64,000 nt of DNA from an uncultured bacterium (GTDB taxonomy: Bacteria; Verrucomicrobiota; Lentisphaeria; Victivallales; UBA1829), in NCBI GenBank assembly GCA_902802585.1, contig CADCMR010000010.1:4891-68890 (forward strand), given 5' to 3'. Below, piece by piece: positions 16,784 through 26,455 of this stretch (its first letter is position 1; each line of letters starts with the position of its first letter). Position numbers and translations under genes: made by a program. The notes under the pieces are model-generated. The model worked only from the letters and a program-made list of their open reading frames with translations, made no database searches and was not told where the DNA came from.

Positions 16784-17722
16784 TTACTTCGAGGAGACGG
16801 GAACCTTCTTCACGGCCGGGATGACGAGTTTCATCTTGGGCTTCAGGTAATTCGGTTTCCCGTTCAGGAGTTCTTTGTTCGCGTCGAAAATAATCTCCCA
16901 CGCGGTTCCGTCGTGGTAGAGCGCCTTCGCAATGGCGGAGAGGGAGTCGCCGTCCTTCACGATGTACTCGGTGGAGGGCTGGTCGGGATCGACGGCAAGC
17001 TTTTCACGGACGGGCTTGGCGGCTTCCGCCTTCGCGGCGTCGGCCTTCTGCTCTTTCGCGGGCTCGTCCTTGATGCCCTTCTGGGCGCGGACTTCGGCGC
17101 GGCGCTGCGCCATGATGTCGTCGTTGGTCATCACGTTGAGCTTGGTGATGCCGGCGGTCTTGCAGTAGTCCACGACGGCGTTCAGGTCCGCCACGGTGGA
17201 ATCCGTGCGGCCATACACGATCACGGCGATATCCTTGTTGAGCTTGCCCGCTTCGTTGAGCGCGGTCTTCAGTGCGGCGGTGTTCACGCGTTCGCCGTTG
17301 ACGGCATACACGCCGTCGACTCCGGCTTCGGCGGGGAACACGTCGACGCGCATGAATTTGGCTGGCGCGGCGGGCTTGACCTCGACCGGCTGCGGCTGCG
17401 TTTCCTGCACTTTCTGCTGTGGCTTGGCGGCTTCCGGCGTCTCATCGATCTTCTTCACAGGAGCGGCTTCCACGGTCTCTTTTTCCACGACAACCACCGC
17501 GACGGTTTCCTTGCCGTCGACCGGGCGCGGCTCCCCGAACGCTTCCGCGTAGGCGGGATTTCCGTCCGGCATTTCCTGCGGCGGCTGCCAGTCGGGATAG
17601 GAATTCTGGATTCCGGGGGTCCAGGCTTCGGCGTCCTTATTCTCCGGCGGCGGCACGTCGGAGGCGCAGGAGACGAGAACGAGAAGAGCGGCGGACGAAA
17701 CGGCGAACGAAAGCGATTTCAT
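16784..17722 (-). CDS. LysM-domain lipoprotein
   Basis: A 312-aa protein with a lipoprotein signal whose lipobox reads LVSC (Cys ~19). A Pro/Glu/Lys/Ala-rich linker surrounds a central domain (~110-195). That domain resembles an ExbD/TolR-like fold: FMRVDVFPAEAGVDGVYAVN, DIAVIVYGRTDSTVADLNAV. The C-terminal LysM domain (~253-305) reads YIVKDGDSLSAIAKALYHDG...LKPKMKLVIP and should bind peptidoglycan glycan chains. It is likely anchored in the outer membrane and bound to the wall. It leads the run into phoH. The TolR-like reading is inference. Confidence 0.82.
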   Translation of the reverse strand: MKSLSFAVSSAALLVLVSCASDVPPPENKDAEAWTPGIQNSYPDWQPPQEMPDGNPAYAEAFGEPRPVDGKETVAVVVVEKETVEAAPVKKIDETPEAAKPQQKVQETQPQPVEVKPAAPAKFMRVDVFPAEAGVDGVYAVNGERVNTAALKTALNEAGKLNKDIAVIVYGRTDSTVADLNAVVDYCKTAGITKLNVMTNDDIMAQRRAEVRAQKGIKDEPAKEQKADAAKAEAAKPVREKLAVDPDQPSTEYIVKDGDSLSAIAKALYHDGTAWEIIFDANKELLNGKPNYLKPKMKLVIPAVKKVPVSSK

Positions 17723-17783
17723 AAGGAACCTCCGAAAAAATGGTGTATGTTGAAAATCAAATGGAAAGCGTTATCAGGTCCGG

Positions 17784-19046
<1,263 letters not shown>

Positions 19047-19081
19047 TCTATGTTATCTCCGGTCGCTTAGGATAGAAAAAG

Positions 19082-19113
19082 AAAAAAAGGGGTCACTCAA
19101 GACGAATGACCCC
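19082..19113 (-). terminator. intrinsic terminator behind acpP
   Basis: On the minus strand, a GC-rich stem with arms GGGGTCA and TGACCCC (19089-19113) is followed by seven U. It lies 20 bases past the acpP stop and upstream of fabF, making it a partial or full stop inside the fab cluster. Confidence 0.9.
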
Positions 19114-19132
19114 GGGAAGCAAAAGAAGGAAA

Positions 19133-19384
19133 TTATTCCTTGGCGGCAGCCATCTTGCTTTCGATGTACTTGATCGCATCGCCGACGGTCTTCAGGTTTT
19201 CGGCGTCTTCGTCCGGAATCTCGGAGTTGAATTCTTCTTCGAGAGCCATGATCATTTCCACGATGTCAAGAGAATCGGCGTTCAGGTCTTCGACGAAACG
19301 GGCGTCTTCGGTGACCTGATCTTCGGCGACTGCGAGCTGCTTCACGACGAGCTCTTTGACTTTTTGTGCGATTTCAGCGGACAT
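19133..19384 (-). CDS. acpP: acyl carrier protein
   Basis: An 83-aa acidic four-helix protein that carries growing acyl chains on 4'-phosphopantetheine. The attachment Ser is in [18 protein letters not shown] (usual DSLD). The N-terminus is [19 protein letters not shown] and the end is [17 protein letters not shown] precedes the start. It has its own candidate promoter and a strong terminator, which fits the very high expression typical of ACP. Confidence 0.97.
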   Translation of the reverse strand: MSAEIAQKVKELVVKQLAVAEDQVTEDARFVEDLNADSLDIVEMIMALEEEFNSEIPDEDAENLKTVGDAIKYIESKMAAAKE

Positions 19385-19448
19385 GTTAAATCCTTTCGTA
19401 TTGGTGAGAAGGGTTGGTTTTCGTTTTTTTGTAACGTGTATGGATTAT

Positions 19449-19476
19449 AATATACACCGTTTTTGCGATTTTGCAA
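19449..19476 (-). promoter_or_regulatory. candidate acpP promoter
   Basis: On the minus strand TTGCAA, 16 bases and TATATT lie about 65 bases upstream of the acpP start, in the 160-base AT-rich gap after fabG. Confidence 0.6.
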
Positions 19477-19544
19477 ATCCGATGCATGCTTTTTTGCGTT
19501 TTTATAGCCGTATGATGCGGTTTTTCCGGTTCCGGCACGGAATC

Positions 19545-20288
19545 TTACATCAGGAAGCCGCCGCAGCAGTTGATCACCTGACCGGTCACGTAGTCGGAAT
19601 CCGGACCGCAGAGGAACGCCACGACGTTGGCAACATCCTGGGGCTTGCCGCCGCGCTTCAGCGGAATCAGGTCCAGGAAGAGCTTCTTGGCTTCGTCGGG
19701 GAGGTTTTCGGTCATGTCGGTCATAATGTAGCCGGGCGCGACCGCATTCACCATGATGTTGCGGCTGCCGAGCTCCTTCGCCACGGACTTCGTGATGCCG
19801 ATGACGCCCGCCTTGGAAGCGGAGTAGTTGACCTGTCCGGCGTTTCCGGCACGGCCGACCACGCTGGAGATGTTCACGATCTTGCCGTAGCGCGCCTTCA
19901 TCATGGGACGGATGGCGGCCTTGGTGAAATTGTACGTGCCTTTCAGATTGACGGCGATCACGGCGTCCCAGTCGGCCTCGCTCATGCGCATGAGCAGGTT
20001 GTCCTTGGTGATGCCGGCGCAGTTCACGAGAATGTCCAGGCGGCCGAACTTTTCCATGACCGTCTTGATCGACGCTTCGGCGTCTTCGAACTTCGCGACG
20101 TTCGCCGCGATGGCGATGGCGTCGATGCCCTGTGCGCGGAATTCCGCCACGGTCTTGTCCGCCGTTTCCTGCATGATGTCCACGACCGCGAGCTTCGCGC
20201 CTTCTTTTGCCAGGCGTTCGCAGATCGCGCGTCCGATGCCGCGGGCTCCCCCGGTCACCAGCGCCACTCTGTTTTCGAGTTGACTCAT
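19545..20288 (-). CDS. fabG: 3-oxoacyl-ACP reductase
   Basis: A 247-aa NADPH-dependent short-chain dehydrogenase that reduces beta-ketoacyl-ACP. The cofactor motif is VTGGARGIGRAIC. NCAGITKDNLL follows, the catalytic Ser is in NISSVVGRAGNAG, and the Tyr/Lys pair is in YSASKAGVIG. The C-terminus is SDYVTGQVINCCGGFLM, close to textbook FabG. AGGAGA precedes the start. It follows fabD by 62 bases. Confidence 0.96.
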   Translation of the reverse strand: MSQLENRVALVTGGARGIGRAICERLAKEGAKLAVVDIMQETADKTVAEFRAQGIDAIAIAANVAKFEDAEASIKTVMEKFGRLDILVNCAGITKDNLLMRMSEADWDAVIAVNLKGTYNFTKAAIRPMMKARYGKIVNISSVVGRAGNAGQVNYSASKAGVIGITKSVAKELGSRNIMVNAVAPGYIMTDMTENLPDEAKKLFLDLIPLKRGGKPQDVANVVAFLCGPDSDYVTGQVINCCGGFLM

Positions 20289-20350
20289 TGTGTTTCTCCT
20301 GATTCGTTTTCAGTATGATTGGGTTTATAATTTATTCTTGTTGAAAAAAG

Positions 20351-21262
20351 TCAGGCGTTCGCCAGTCCGTCGACGCCGGAGACGTTGTGCAGTGCCGCGC
20401 CCGGCAGGATCTTCCGCACGAGACCGGTCAGGACCGTGCCCGGACCGAACTCCACGAAGCGTTCCGCGCCGAAACGTTCCGCCATGACGCGCACGCAGGC
20501 GTCCCAGCGGACACTGCCGGCGACCTGGGAGACCAGGTTCGCGCGGATCTTCGCCGGATCGGATTCGGGTTCGCCCGTGAAATTCTGGAGCACGGGGAAT
20601 TTCGGGGCGTTCATCGGGACGGCGTCCAGCACGGGGGCGAGAGCCGCGCCCGCGGACGCCATCATGCGGCTGTGGAACGCTCCCGCCACGTTCAGAGGCA
20701 GGGCGCGCTTGACGCCGCGTTCCTTCAGGATTCCGCACGCCTTCAGCACCAGGTCCTTCACGCCGCTGATCACGATCTGTCCGGGCGAATTGTAGTTCGC
20801 CACGTCGATGCCGCATTCCGCGCAGACTTCCGCGATCTCTGCCGGATCGCCGCCGATGATGGCGGCCATGCCGCCCTCGGCCTCGTGGCAGGCGGCGTCC
20901 ATCAGGGCGGCGCGCTTCGCCACGAGTTTCAGACCGTCCTCGAATGTGAATGTCCCGGCGGACGCGAACGCCGCGTATTCGCCGAGGCTCAGTCCGCCCG
21001 CGGCCACGGCTTCCTCGCCGGGGTTGCGTTCCAGCCAGGCGGCGAGACATGCCATGCTGGTGGTATAGATCGCAGGCTGGCAGTTCGCCGTCGCGGTCAG
21101 GTCGGATTCCGGTCCTTCAAAGCAAAGCTTGGACAGACCGCGTCCGAGCACGGCGTCCGCGCGGTCGAAGACCGCCTTCGCCGCGGGCGACGCTTCGTAC
21201 AGGTCCTTGCCCATGCCGACAGCCTGGGCGCCCTGCCCTGAGAATAAAAACGCTGTTTTCAA
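20351..21262 (-). CDS. fabD: malonyl-CoA:ACP transacylase (TTG start)
   Basis: A 303-aa enzyme that loads malonyl onto ACP to start elongation. The N-terminal FLFSGQGAQAVGMGKDLYE is diagnostic. The nucleophile Ser is in AAGGLSLGEYAAF, where the usual GHSLGE has Leu in place of His. The catalytic His is retained in NVAGAFHSRMM. The terminal region EFGPGTVLTGLVRK is also typical. The start codon is TTG, with AAAGGA about 9 bases upstream. It heads the fabD-fabG run. Confidence 0.95.
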   Translation of the reverse strand: MKTAFLFSGQGAQAVGMGKDLYEASPAAKAVFDRADAVLGRGLSKLCFEGPESDLTATANCQPAIYTTSMACLAAWLERNPGEEAVAAGGLSLGEYAAFASAGTFTFEDGLKLVAKRAALMDAACHEAEGGMAAIIGGDPAEIAEVCAECGIDVANYNSPGQIVISGVKDLVLKACGILKERGVKRALPLNVAGAFHSRMMASAGAALAPVLDAVPMNAPKFPVLQNFTGEPESDPAKIRANLVSQVAGSVRWDACVRVMAERFGAERFVEFGPGTVLTGLVRKILPGAALHNVSGVDGLANA

Positions 21263-21337
21263 TGTCGTTGTCCTTTCATGGATGACGCCCGCAACCGGAA
21301 TTATCTAATGCTTCCGGAGAAAAAAAGCAGGCATAAT

Positions 21338-21365
21338 ATAATATCACATTTTTCAGAAAATGCAA
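21338..21365 (-). promoter_or_regulatory. candidate promoter of fabD-fabG
   Basis: On the minus strand TTGCAT, 16 bases and TATTAT, 76 bases ahead of the fabD TTG start. Confidence 0.5.
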
Positions 21366-21417
21366 ATCCGCAACGTGGAAAATGAGGTGCGGATGATTCT
21401 GGGAATGCACCGCTGTG

Positions 21418-22011
21418 TCAAATCAGCGCCGCCCGGAGCATCTCTTCCGACACCGGACCCGGACGCAGGATGCTCCACGCACCGTCGCGTTCGATTTTAA
21501 TTACGGTCGACGCCGCGGATTCCGGCGGGATCGGCCCGCCGTCCAACACGCCATCGGGCGGGATCGCGAGCGATTCCAGCGCCTCGTCCACGGTATGCGC
21601 CGGGGGCTGACCGGAAAGGTTCGCGCTGGTCGAGGCGAGCGGTCGCCCGTATGCCGCCAGGAGCTTCAGCAGCGCGGGATGGGCGGGGATACGGAATCCA
21701 GTGAACGAGTCGCCGTCCGGCACGATCAGCGTCACGGGACCGGGACAGAACGCCGCCGCAAAACGTTTCGCGGTCTCCGGCATGGCGGGAAACGCCGCTT
21801 CCGCCGCATCGCGCGAGGCGAAAAAGAGCGTGAGGAGCTTGGACGCGGGACGCCGTTTCATCTCATAGATTCTGGCGCGTGCGGCTTCGTGCGCGGCGTC
21901 ACAGACCAGCCCGTAGACGGTTTCGGTCGGGACAAGCAGAACGCCGTCGTCGCGCCGCAGGACATCGCAGAAGAACACGGCGGACGCTTCGGAACACGGA
22001 ATCCGGTCCAT
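21418..22011 (-). CDS. tsaC: L-threonylcarbamoyladenylate synthase
   Basis: A 197-aa Sua5/YciO/YrdC-family enzyme that makes threonylcarbamoyl-AMP for the t6A37 modification of ANN-decoding tRNAs. Conserved stretches are LLVPTETVYGLVCDA, KRRPASKLLTLF (substrate-binding KxR..S pattern), FCPGPVTLIV, GFRIPAHP and LASTSANLSGQPPA. The C-terminal Sua5 extension is absent, so this is the short TsaC type. It lies 6 bases after the FtsB-like gene and is probably co-transcribed with it. Confidence 0.93.
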   Translation of the reverse strand: MDRIPCSEASAVFFCDVLRRDDGVLLVPTETVYGLVCDAAHEAARARIYEMKRRPASKLLTLFFASRDAAEAAFPAMPETAKRFAAAFCPGPVTLIVPDGDSFTGFRIPAHPALLKLLAAYGRPLASTSANLSGQPPAHTVDEALESLAIPPDGVLDGGPIPPESAASTVIKIERDGAWSILRPGPVSEEMLRAALI

Positions 22012-22017
22012 GGCGGA

Positions 22018-22293
22018 TCACTCGGAGTAAATGTAGATCACTTCGCCCTCGCGGGACAGGTGGTACTGCTCGCGGGCGACTTTCTCAATGGCGGAGGCGT
22101 TGTGCTGGAGGTCATGGACTTCCTGCTGGAGTGTGAGGTATTCCGCCTTCACGCGGTCCAGGTCCGCCTGAAGGTCGAACACTTCCTGTTTGGTGTTCAA
22201 GTACTTCTGGTACGCGGGCATCACGAGGATGCCGGACACGATCAGGACCAGCACCAGCAGCGTATAAATGAAGCCTTTCAGAAGTTTTCCCAT
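22018..22293 (-). CDS. FtsB/DivIC-like septum formation protein
   Basis: A 91-aa bitopic membrane protein. It has a short cytoplasmic head, one transmembrane helix (~8-28, FIYTLLVLVLIVSGILVMP) and a coiled coil (~32-70) ending in VAREQYHLSREGEVIYIYSE. The R..Y.L..pGE pattern is the hallmark of FtsB/DivIC, which links division proteins FtsL and FtsQ. The start at 22293 is chosen over an upstream in-frame ATG at 22401 because AGGTGA sits just ahead and the upstream part overlaps a terminator. Confidence 0.85.
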   Translation of the reverse strand: MGKLLKGFIYTLLVLVLIVSGILVMPAYQKYLNTKQEVFDLQADLDRVKAEYLTLQQEVHDLQHNASAIEKVAREQYHLSREGEVIYIYSE

Positions 22294-22344
22294 TTCTTTC
22301 ACCTCGCGATACACTAATATAGCACATTCTCCGGGAATTACAAT

Positions 22345-22387
22345 AAAAAAAGAAAAAAAATCCTCCGCCCTGAGAAAGAGCGGAGGA
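22345..22387 (-). terminator. terminator of the hydrogenase operon
   Basis: On the minus strand, arms TCCTCCGC and GCGGAGGA (22361-22387) are followed by eight U, a C and more U. It ends the long hydrogenase transcript before the FtsB-like gene. Confidence 0.88.
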
Positions 22388-22401
22388 AAAGACATTCGCA
22401 T

Positions 22402-22431
22402 GGGGACGGCACGGGACCGTCCCCGTTTTTT
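22402..22431 (+). terminator. second hairpin near the hydrogenase 3' end
   Basis: Arms GGGGACGG and CCGTCCCC (22402-22424) are followed by GTTTTTT on the plus strand. It may stop plus-strand read-through, or act as a first hairpin in front of the operon terminator. Confidence 0.55.
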
Positions 22432-22438
22432 GCGCGGA

Positions 22439-24505
22439 TTAGCCGAGCTTGGCGACGCTTTCGTCGATCTTCTTCATGATCGTCTCGAAGGCGGCCTGGT
22501 TCTGGAGCTGTTCCAGCGTGTTCAGGGCGTTTCTGAACTTGGTGCGTTCGACGACCTCGTCGCCGATGGTCACGCAGATCGTGCCGTCCTGTTCGGGGCG
22601 GGACGAGAACGCGGCGTCCATATCGACCTTGTCCGTGTAGTTCTTGCCGCGGACGTATTCGGAGATCATGCCGATGAGGAGCTGACCGGGGCAGTTGTCC
22701 TGCTTGGCGCAGATCGTGACGGTGATCATGAAGCGGTTCTTTGCAGTGCCGCGCATGATCGGAATCTTCGCGTCGAAGAGCTGACTGCGGTTCTGGTAGA
22801 CCGTGTGCAGGAGCTGGTGCGCCTCGTGTGATCCGGGCTGACCGCCGATGTGCTGCTTGTAGCACTGATCGACCAGGAAGTTGTCCTGGCACTTCTGGAC
22901 CTGCTGGGACTTGTCGGCGGCGTAGAGGCCCTGCTGGCGCTGGACGCGGATCGCGTCGGTGACGCCGACGGGCTGGCCGCCGCCGGAGATGCAGCCGCCG
23001 GGGCACGCCATGACTTCGACGAAGTCGTAATGGGCCTTGCCGGAGCGGACGTCATTGATAAGGCGCTTGGCGTTGGCGAGACCATGCACGACGGCAACAT
23101 GGATCTCCCTGCCGGCCGCGGTCACGGTGGCTTCCTTGACGGTTTTCATACCGCGGACTTCCTTGAAGTCGACGGAGGCGAGCGGCTTGTTGTCGAGCTT
23201 TTCGACCGCGTAGCGGAGGGCGGCTTCCATGACGCCGCCGGACGCGCCGAAGATCACGCCGCCGCCGGTGGCGAATCCCATGGGCATGTCGAACGCCTCG
23301 GGCTGGAGCTCATTGAGCTTGATGCCCATGGAGTTGATCATGCGCTGGACTTCGCTGGTGGTCACGACAATGTCGACTTCCGGCTTGCCGTCCACGACGT
23401 ACTTCGGAAGCTGCGCCTCGAACTTCTTCGCCGTGCAGGGCATGATGGAGACGACCACGAGGTCCTCGCGCTTGCAGCCGAGCTGCGCGGGCAGGACCTT
23501 CTTGGCAATGGAGCCGAACATCGCCTGCGGGGAACGGCAGCTGGAGATGTGGGGGATCATTTCGGGGTAGTAGATTTCGGCGAACTTGACCCAGGCGGGG
23601 CAGCAGCTGGTGAACATCGGGAGCGTACCGCCGTGGGCGATGCGGTCGATGAGCTCGGTGGCTTCCTCGAAGATGGTCATATCGGCGGAGAAGCTGGTAT
23701 CGTAGACATGCTTGAAGCCCATGATTTTCAGCGCGGCGACAAGCTTGCCGGCGACGTTCTCGCCCGGCTTCGCGCCGAAGTACTCGCCCAGCGCCACGCG
23801 GACCGCCGGGGCGATCTGGACCACGACAGTCTTGCTGGTGTCGTACAGGGCGTCCCACACGCGGTTGCGGTCCTGCTTCGGCACGATCGCGCCGGTCGGG
23901 CAGACTGCGGCGCACTGACCGCAGTTCACGCACTCGACCGTGCCGAGGGAAGCGCCGAATGCCGGGGCAACGCGGGCGTTGGAGCCGCGGTTGGAGAAGT
24001 CGATCGCGCCAATGCCCTGGAGTTCGGCGCAAACGCGCACGCAGTCGCCGCAGAGCACGCACTTGTTCGGGTCGCGGACGAGCGACGGGGAGGAAAAGTC
24101 GATCGGGTCGTCCTTCTTCACGGATTTGAAGCGGATGTCCTGGACGCCGAGCTGGAAGGCGATGCGCTGGAGCGTGCAGTTCTCGTTGCGGGCGCAGGTC
24201 GGGCATTCGCGGTTGTGGTTGGCGAGCAGGAGCTCCACGCTGATTTTGCGCATGTCGCGGATTTCCTTGGTGTCCGTGTGGACGACCATGCCGGGCGCGG
24301 GGGCGGTGGAGCAGGACGCCATGATGCCCTTGCCTTCGACGAGGACGAGGCAAAGGCGGCACGCGCCGTAGATGCTCAGTTCGGAGTGGTAGCAGAAGGT
24401 CGGGATCTCGATCCCGGCTTTGCGGATGACTTCCAGGAGGTTGCGCTCGTTCGTGAACGTGACTTCCCGTCCGTTGACGGTCAATGTTTTAACGGTATCG
24501 GCCAT
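22439..24505 (-). CDS. hydA: catalytic [FeFe]-hydrogenase subunit, group A, with C-terminal extension
   Basis: A 688-aa H2-producing or H2-oxidising subunit of a trimeric NAD-linked hydrogenase. An N-terminal 2Fe-2S ferredoxin domain spans ~1-80 (Cys 38, 49, 52, 65). A His-Cys cluster region follows (NHNRECPTCARNENC, ~97-110), then two 4Fe-4S clusters (CVLCGDCVRVC, CVNCGQCAAVCP). The H-cluster domain has all three signatures: TSCCPAW (299-305), MPCTAKKFE (Cys357) and EVMACPGGCISGGGQP (Cys501, Cys505). Residues ~573-688 extend past the usual end and are not assigned. AAGGAT precedes the start. It is the last gene of the operon. Maturases HydE/F/G are not in this window. Confidence 0.96.
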   Translation of the reverse strand: MADTVKTLTVNGREVTFTNERNLLEVIRKAGIEIPTFCYHSELSIYGACRLCLVLVEGKGIMASCSTAPAPGMVVHTDTKEIRDMRKISVELLLANHNRECPTCARNENCTLQRIAFQLGVQDIRFKSVKKDDPIDFSSPSLVRDPNKCVLCGDCVRVCAELQGIGAIDFSNRGSNARVAPAFGASLGTVECVNCGQCAAVCPTGAIVPKQDRNRVWDALYDTSKTVVVQIAPAVRVALGEYFGAKPGENVAGKLVAALKIMGFKHVYDTSFSADMTIFEEATELIDRIAHGGTLPMFTSCCPAWVKFAEIYYPEMIPHISSCRSPQAMFGSIAKKVLPAQLGCKREDLVVVSIMPCTAKKFEAQLPKYVVDGKPEVDIVVTTSEVQRMINSMGIKLNELQPEAFDMPMGFATGGGVIFGASGGVMEAALRYAVEKLDNKPLASVDFKEVRGMKTVKEATVTAAGREIHVAVVHGLANAKRLINDVRSGKAHYDFVEVMACPGGCISGGGQPVGVTDAIRVQRQQGLYAADKSQQVQKCQDNFLVDQCYKQHIGGQPGSHEAHQLLHTVYQNRSQLFDAKIPIMRGTAKNRFMITVTICAKQDNCPGQLLIGMISEYVRGKNYTDKVDMDAAFSSRPEQDGTICVTIGDEVVERTKFRNALNTLEQLQNQAAFETIMKKIDESVAKLG

Positions 24506-24526
24506 GATGAATGATCCTTATAGTTT

Positions 24527-26437
24527 TCAGATTCCCTTGACTGCGCCGAACTTGCACGCGGCCTTGCACGCGCCGCACTTGATGCACTTTTCGGGGTCGA
24601 TGCTGTGCGCTTCCTTCACCTTGCCGGTGATCGCGCCGACGGGGCACTTGCGGGCGCAGGCCGTGCAGCCTTTGCACTTCGCGGGGTCGATCTCGGGACG
24701 GGCGAGCGCCTTGCATTCGCCGGTCGGGCAGATCTTGCGGAAGACGTGGTCTTCGTACTCCTTGCGGAAATAGCGCAGGGTGGAGAGGACCGGGTTCGGG
24801 GCGGTCTTGCCGAGGCCGCAGAGGGAGCCGAGCTGGACGGCTCTTGCGGTCTTCTCGAGGAGGTCGAGCGTCTCGGCGGTGGCGCGGCCTTCGATGATGT
24901 CGTCGAGCAGCGCGAGCATCTGCTTCGTGCCTTCTCGGCACGGCACGCACTTGCCGCAGGATTCGTTCTGCGTGAACTGCATGAAGAACCGTGCGATGCG
25001 GACCATGCAGGTCTGCTTGTTCATGACCACGAGTCCGCCGGAGCCGACCATGGCGCCAGCGCTCTTCAGGGAGTCGAAGTCGAGCGGGAGATCGAGAAGG
25101 TCGGGGACCAGGCAGCCGCCGGAGGGACCGCCGATCTGCACGGACTTGAAGTCTTCGCCGGTCACCTTGCCGGTGTTGTCCGTCACGCCGCCGCCGATGT
25201 TGTACACGATCTCGCGGAGGGTGGTACCGAACGGGACTTCGATGAGGCCGGTGTTCGCGACGTGGCCGGTGAGGGCGAACGTCTTGGTGCCGGGGGAGTT
25301 CTGCGGACCGACTTCACGGTACTTCTCCGCGCCGTTGCGGATGATGTACGCCACGGAGGCGAGCGTTTCCACGTTGTTGATCACGGTCGGCTTGCCGTAG
25401 AGGCCCTTCTGCGCGGGGAACGGCGGCTTCGGCATCGGCATGCCGCGCTTGCCTTCCACGGAGGCGATCAGGGCGGTCTCTTCGCCGCAGACGAACGCGC
25501 CCGCGCCTTCCATCACGCGGATCGTGAAGTTGAAATCCGTGCCGAAGAGGTTCTTGCCGAGCAGACCGTATTCCTCGGCGTCGGCGATCGCCTTGCGGAT
25601 GCGTTCGACGGCGAGCGGATACTCGGCGCGGACGTATACGACGCCTTCATCGGCTCCGATCGCGCGTCCGGCGATCATCATGCCTTCGAGCACGGCGTGG
25701 GGGTTGCCTTCCATGACGGAGCGGTCCATGAACGCGCCCGGGTCGCCTTCGTCGCCGTTGCAGATGACGTATTTCTTGTCGTTCTGGGAGGCGAGCGTGA
25801 ATTTCCATTTGAGACCGGTCGGGAAACCGCCGCCGCCGCGACCGCGGAGTCCGGCGTCGATCATGGTCTGGCAGACCTGTTCCGGGGTCATCTCGGTGAT
25901 CGCCTTGCGCGCGCCGACGTAGCCGTCGCGGGCGATGTATTCCTCGACGTCGTCCGGCTCGATCATGTAGTTGGCGAGCACGACGCGGGTCTGACGGGCG
26001 TAGAACGCGATCTCGTCCTCATGGCGGCAGGCTTTGCCGGTGACGGGGTCGACGTAGACCAGGCGGTCGATGATTTCGCCGTTGATGAGCGTCACATGGA
26101 CGATCTCGGCGGCGTCTTCGGGCTTGACATGGCAGTAGAAGATTCCGTCGGGTTCGATGCGGATGATCGGTCCCATCTGGCAGAATCCCTGGCATCCGGA
26201 CTTGGAGAAATAGGTGACGCCTTCGTTTTTGGAGCAGTCGTGGCGGTCAAGGACGACTTCGACTTTTTCGCCGGCCTTTTCGAGCTCGGCGCAGATGGCG
26301 TCGCGGACCTTCATGGAACCGTTGGCGATGCAGCCGGTGCCGCCGCAGATGATGATGCGGCGCTTGACCTGGCCGACGAGTTTCTTGTAGTTCGCGGCGA
26401 TCTCTTCCAGATTCGGCGTTTTGATTTCGGTGCTCAT
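24527..26437 (-). CDS. hydB: NuoF-like NADH-binding hydrogenase subunit
   Basis: A 636-aa flavoprotein subunit that takes electrons from NADH and, in HydABC-type enzymes, joins them with ferredoxin electrons. The order is: a thioredoxin-like 2Fe-2S domain (GGTGCIANGS...SGCQGFCQMGP, ~32-105); the FMN/NAD fold (LRGRGGGGFPTGLKW, CNGDEGDPGAFMDR); an SLBB segment; and the 4Fe-4S site SCGKCVPCREGTKQM. Two C-terminal 4Fe-4S motifs follow (CKGCTACARKCP, CIKCGACKAACKFG). It sits 18 bases behind the NuoE-like gene. This architecture matches HydB/HndC of bifurcating hydrogenases. Confidence 0.95.
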   Translation of the reverse strand: MSTEIKTPNLEEIAANYKKLVGQVKRRIIICGGTGCIANGSMKVRDAICAELEKAGEKVEVVLDRHDCSKNEGVTYFSKSGCQGFCQMGPIIRIEPDGIFYCHVKPEDAAEIVHVTLINGEIIDRLVYVDPVTGKACRHEDEIAFYARQTRVVLANYMIEPDDVEEYIARDGYVGARKAITEMTPEQVCQTMIDAGLRGRGGGGFPTGLKWKFTLASQNDKKYVICNGDEGDPGAFMDRSVMEGNPHAVLEGMMIAGRAIGADEGVVYVRAEYPLAVERIRKAIADAEEYGLLGKNLFGTDFNFTIRVMEGAGAFVCGEETALIASVEGKRGMPMPKPPFPAQKGLYGKPTVINNVETLASVAYIIRNGAEKYREVGPQNSPGTKTFALTGHVANTGLIEVPFGTTLREIVYNIGGGVTDNTGKVTGEDFKSVQIGGPSGGCLVPDLLDLPLDFDSLKSAGAMVGSGGLVVMNKQTCMVRIARFFMQFTQNESCGKCVPCREGTKQMLALLDDIIEGRATAETLDLLEKTARAVQLGSLCGLGKTAPNPVLSTLRYFRKEYEDHVFRKICPTGECKALARPEIDPAKCKGCTACARKCPVGAITGKVKEAHSIDPEKCIKCGACKAACKFGAVKGI

Positions 26438-26455
26438 CGTATGTGGTTCCCTTCG

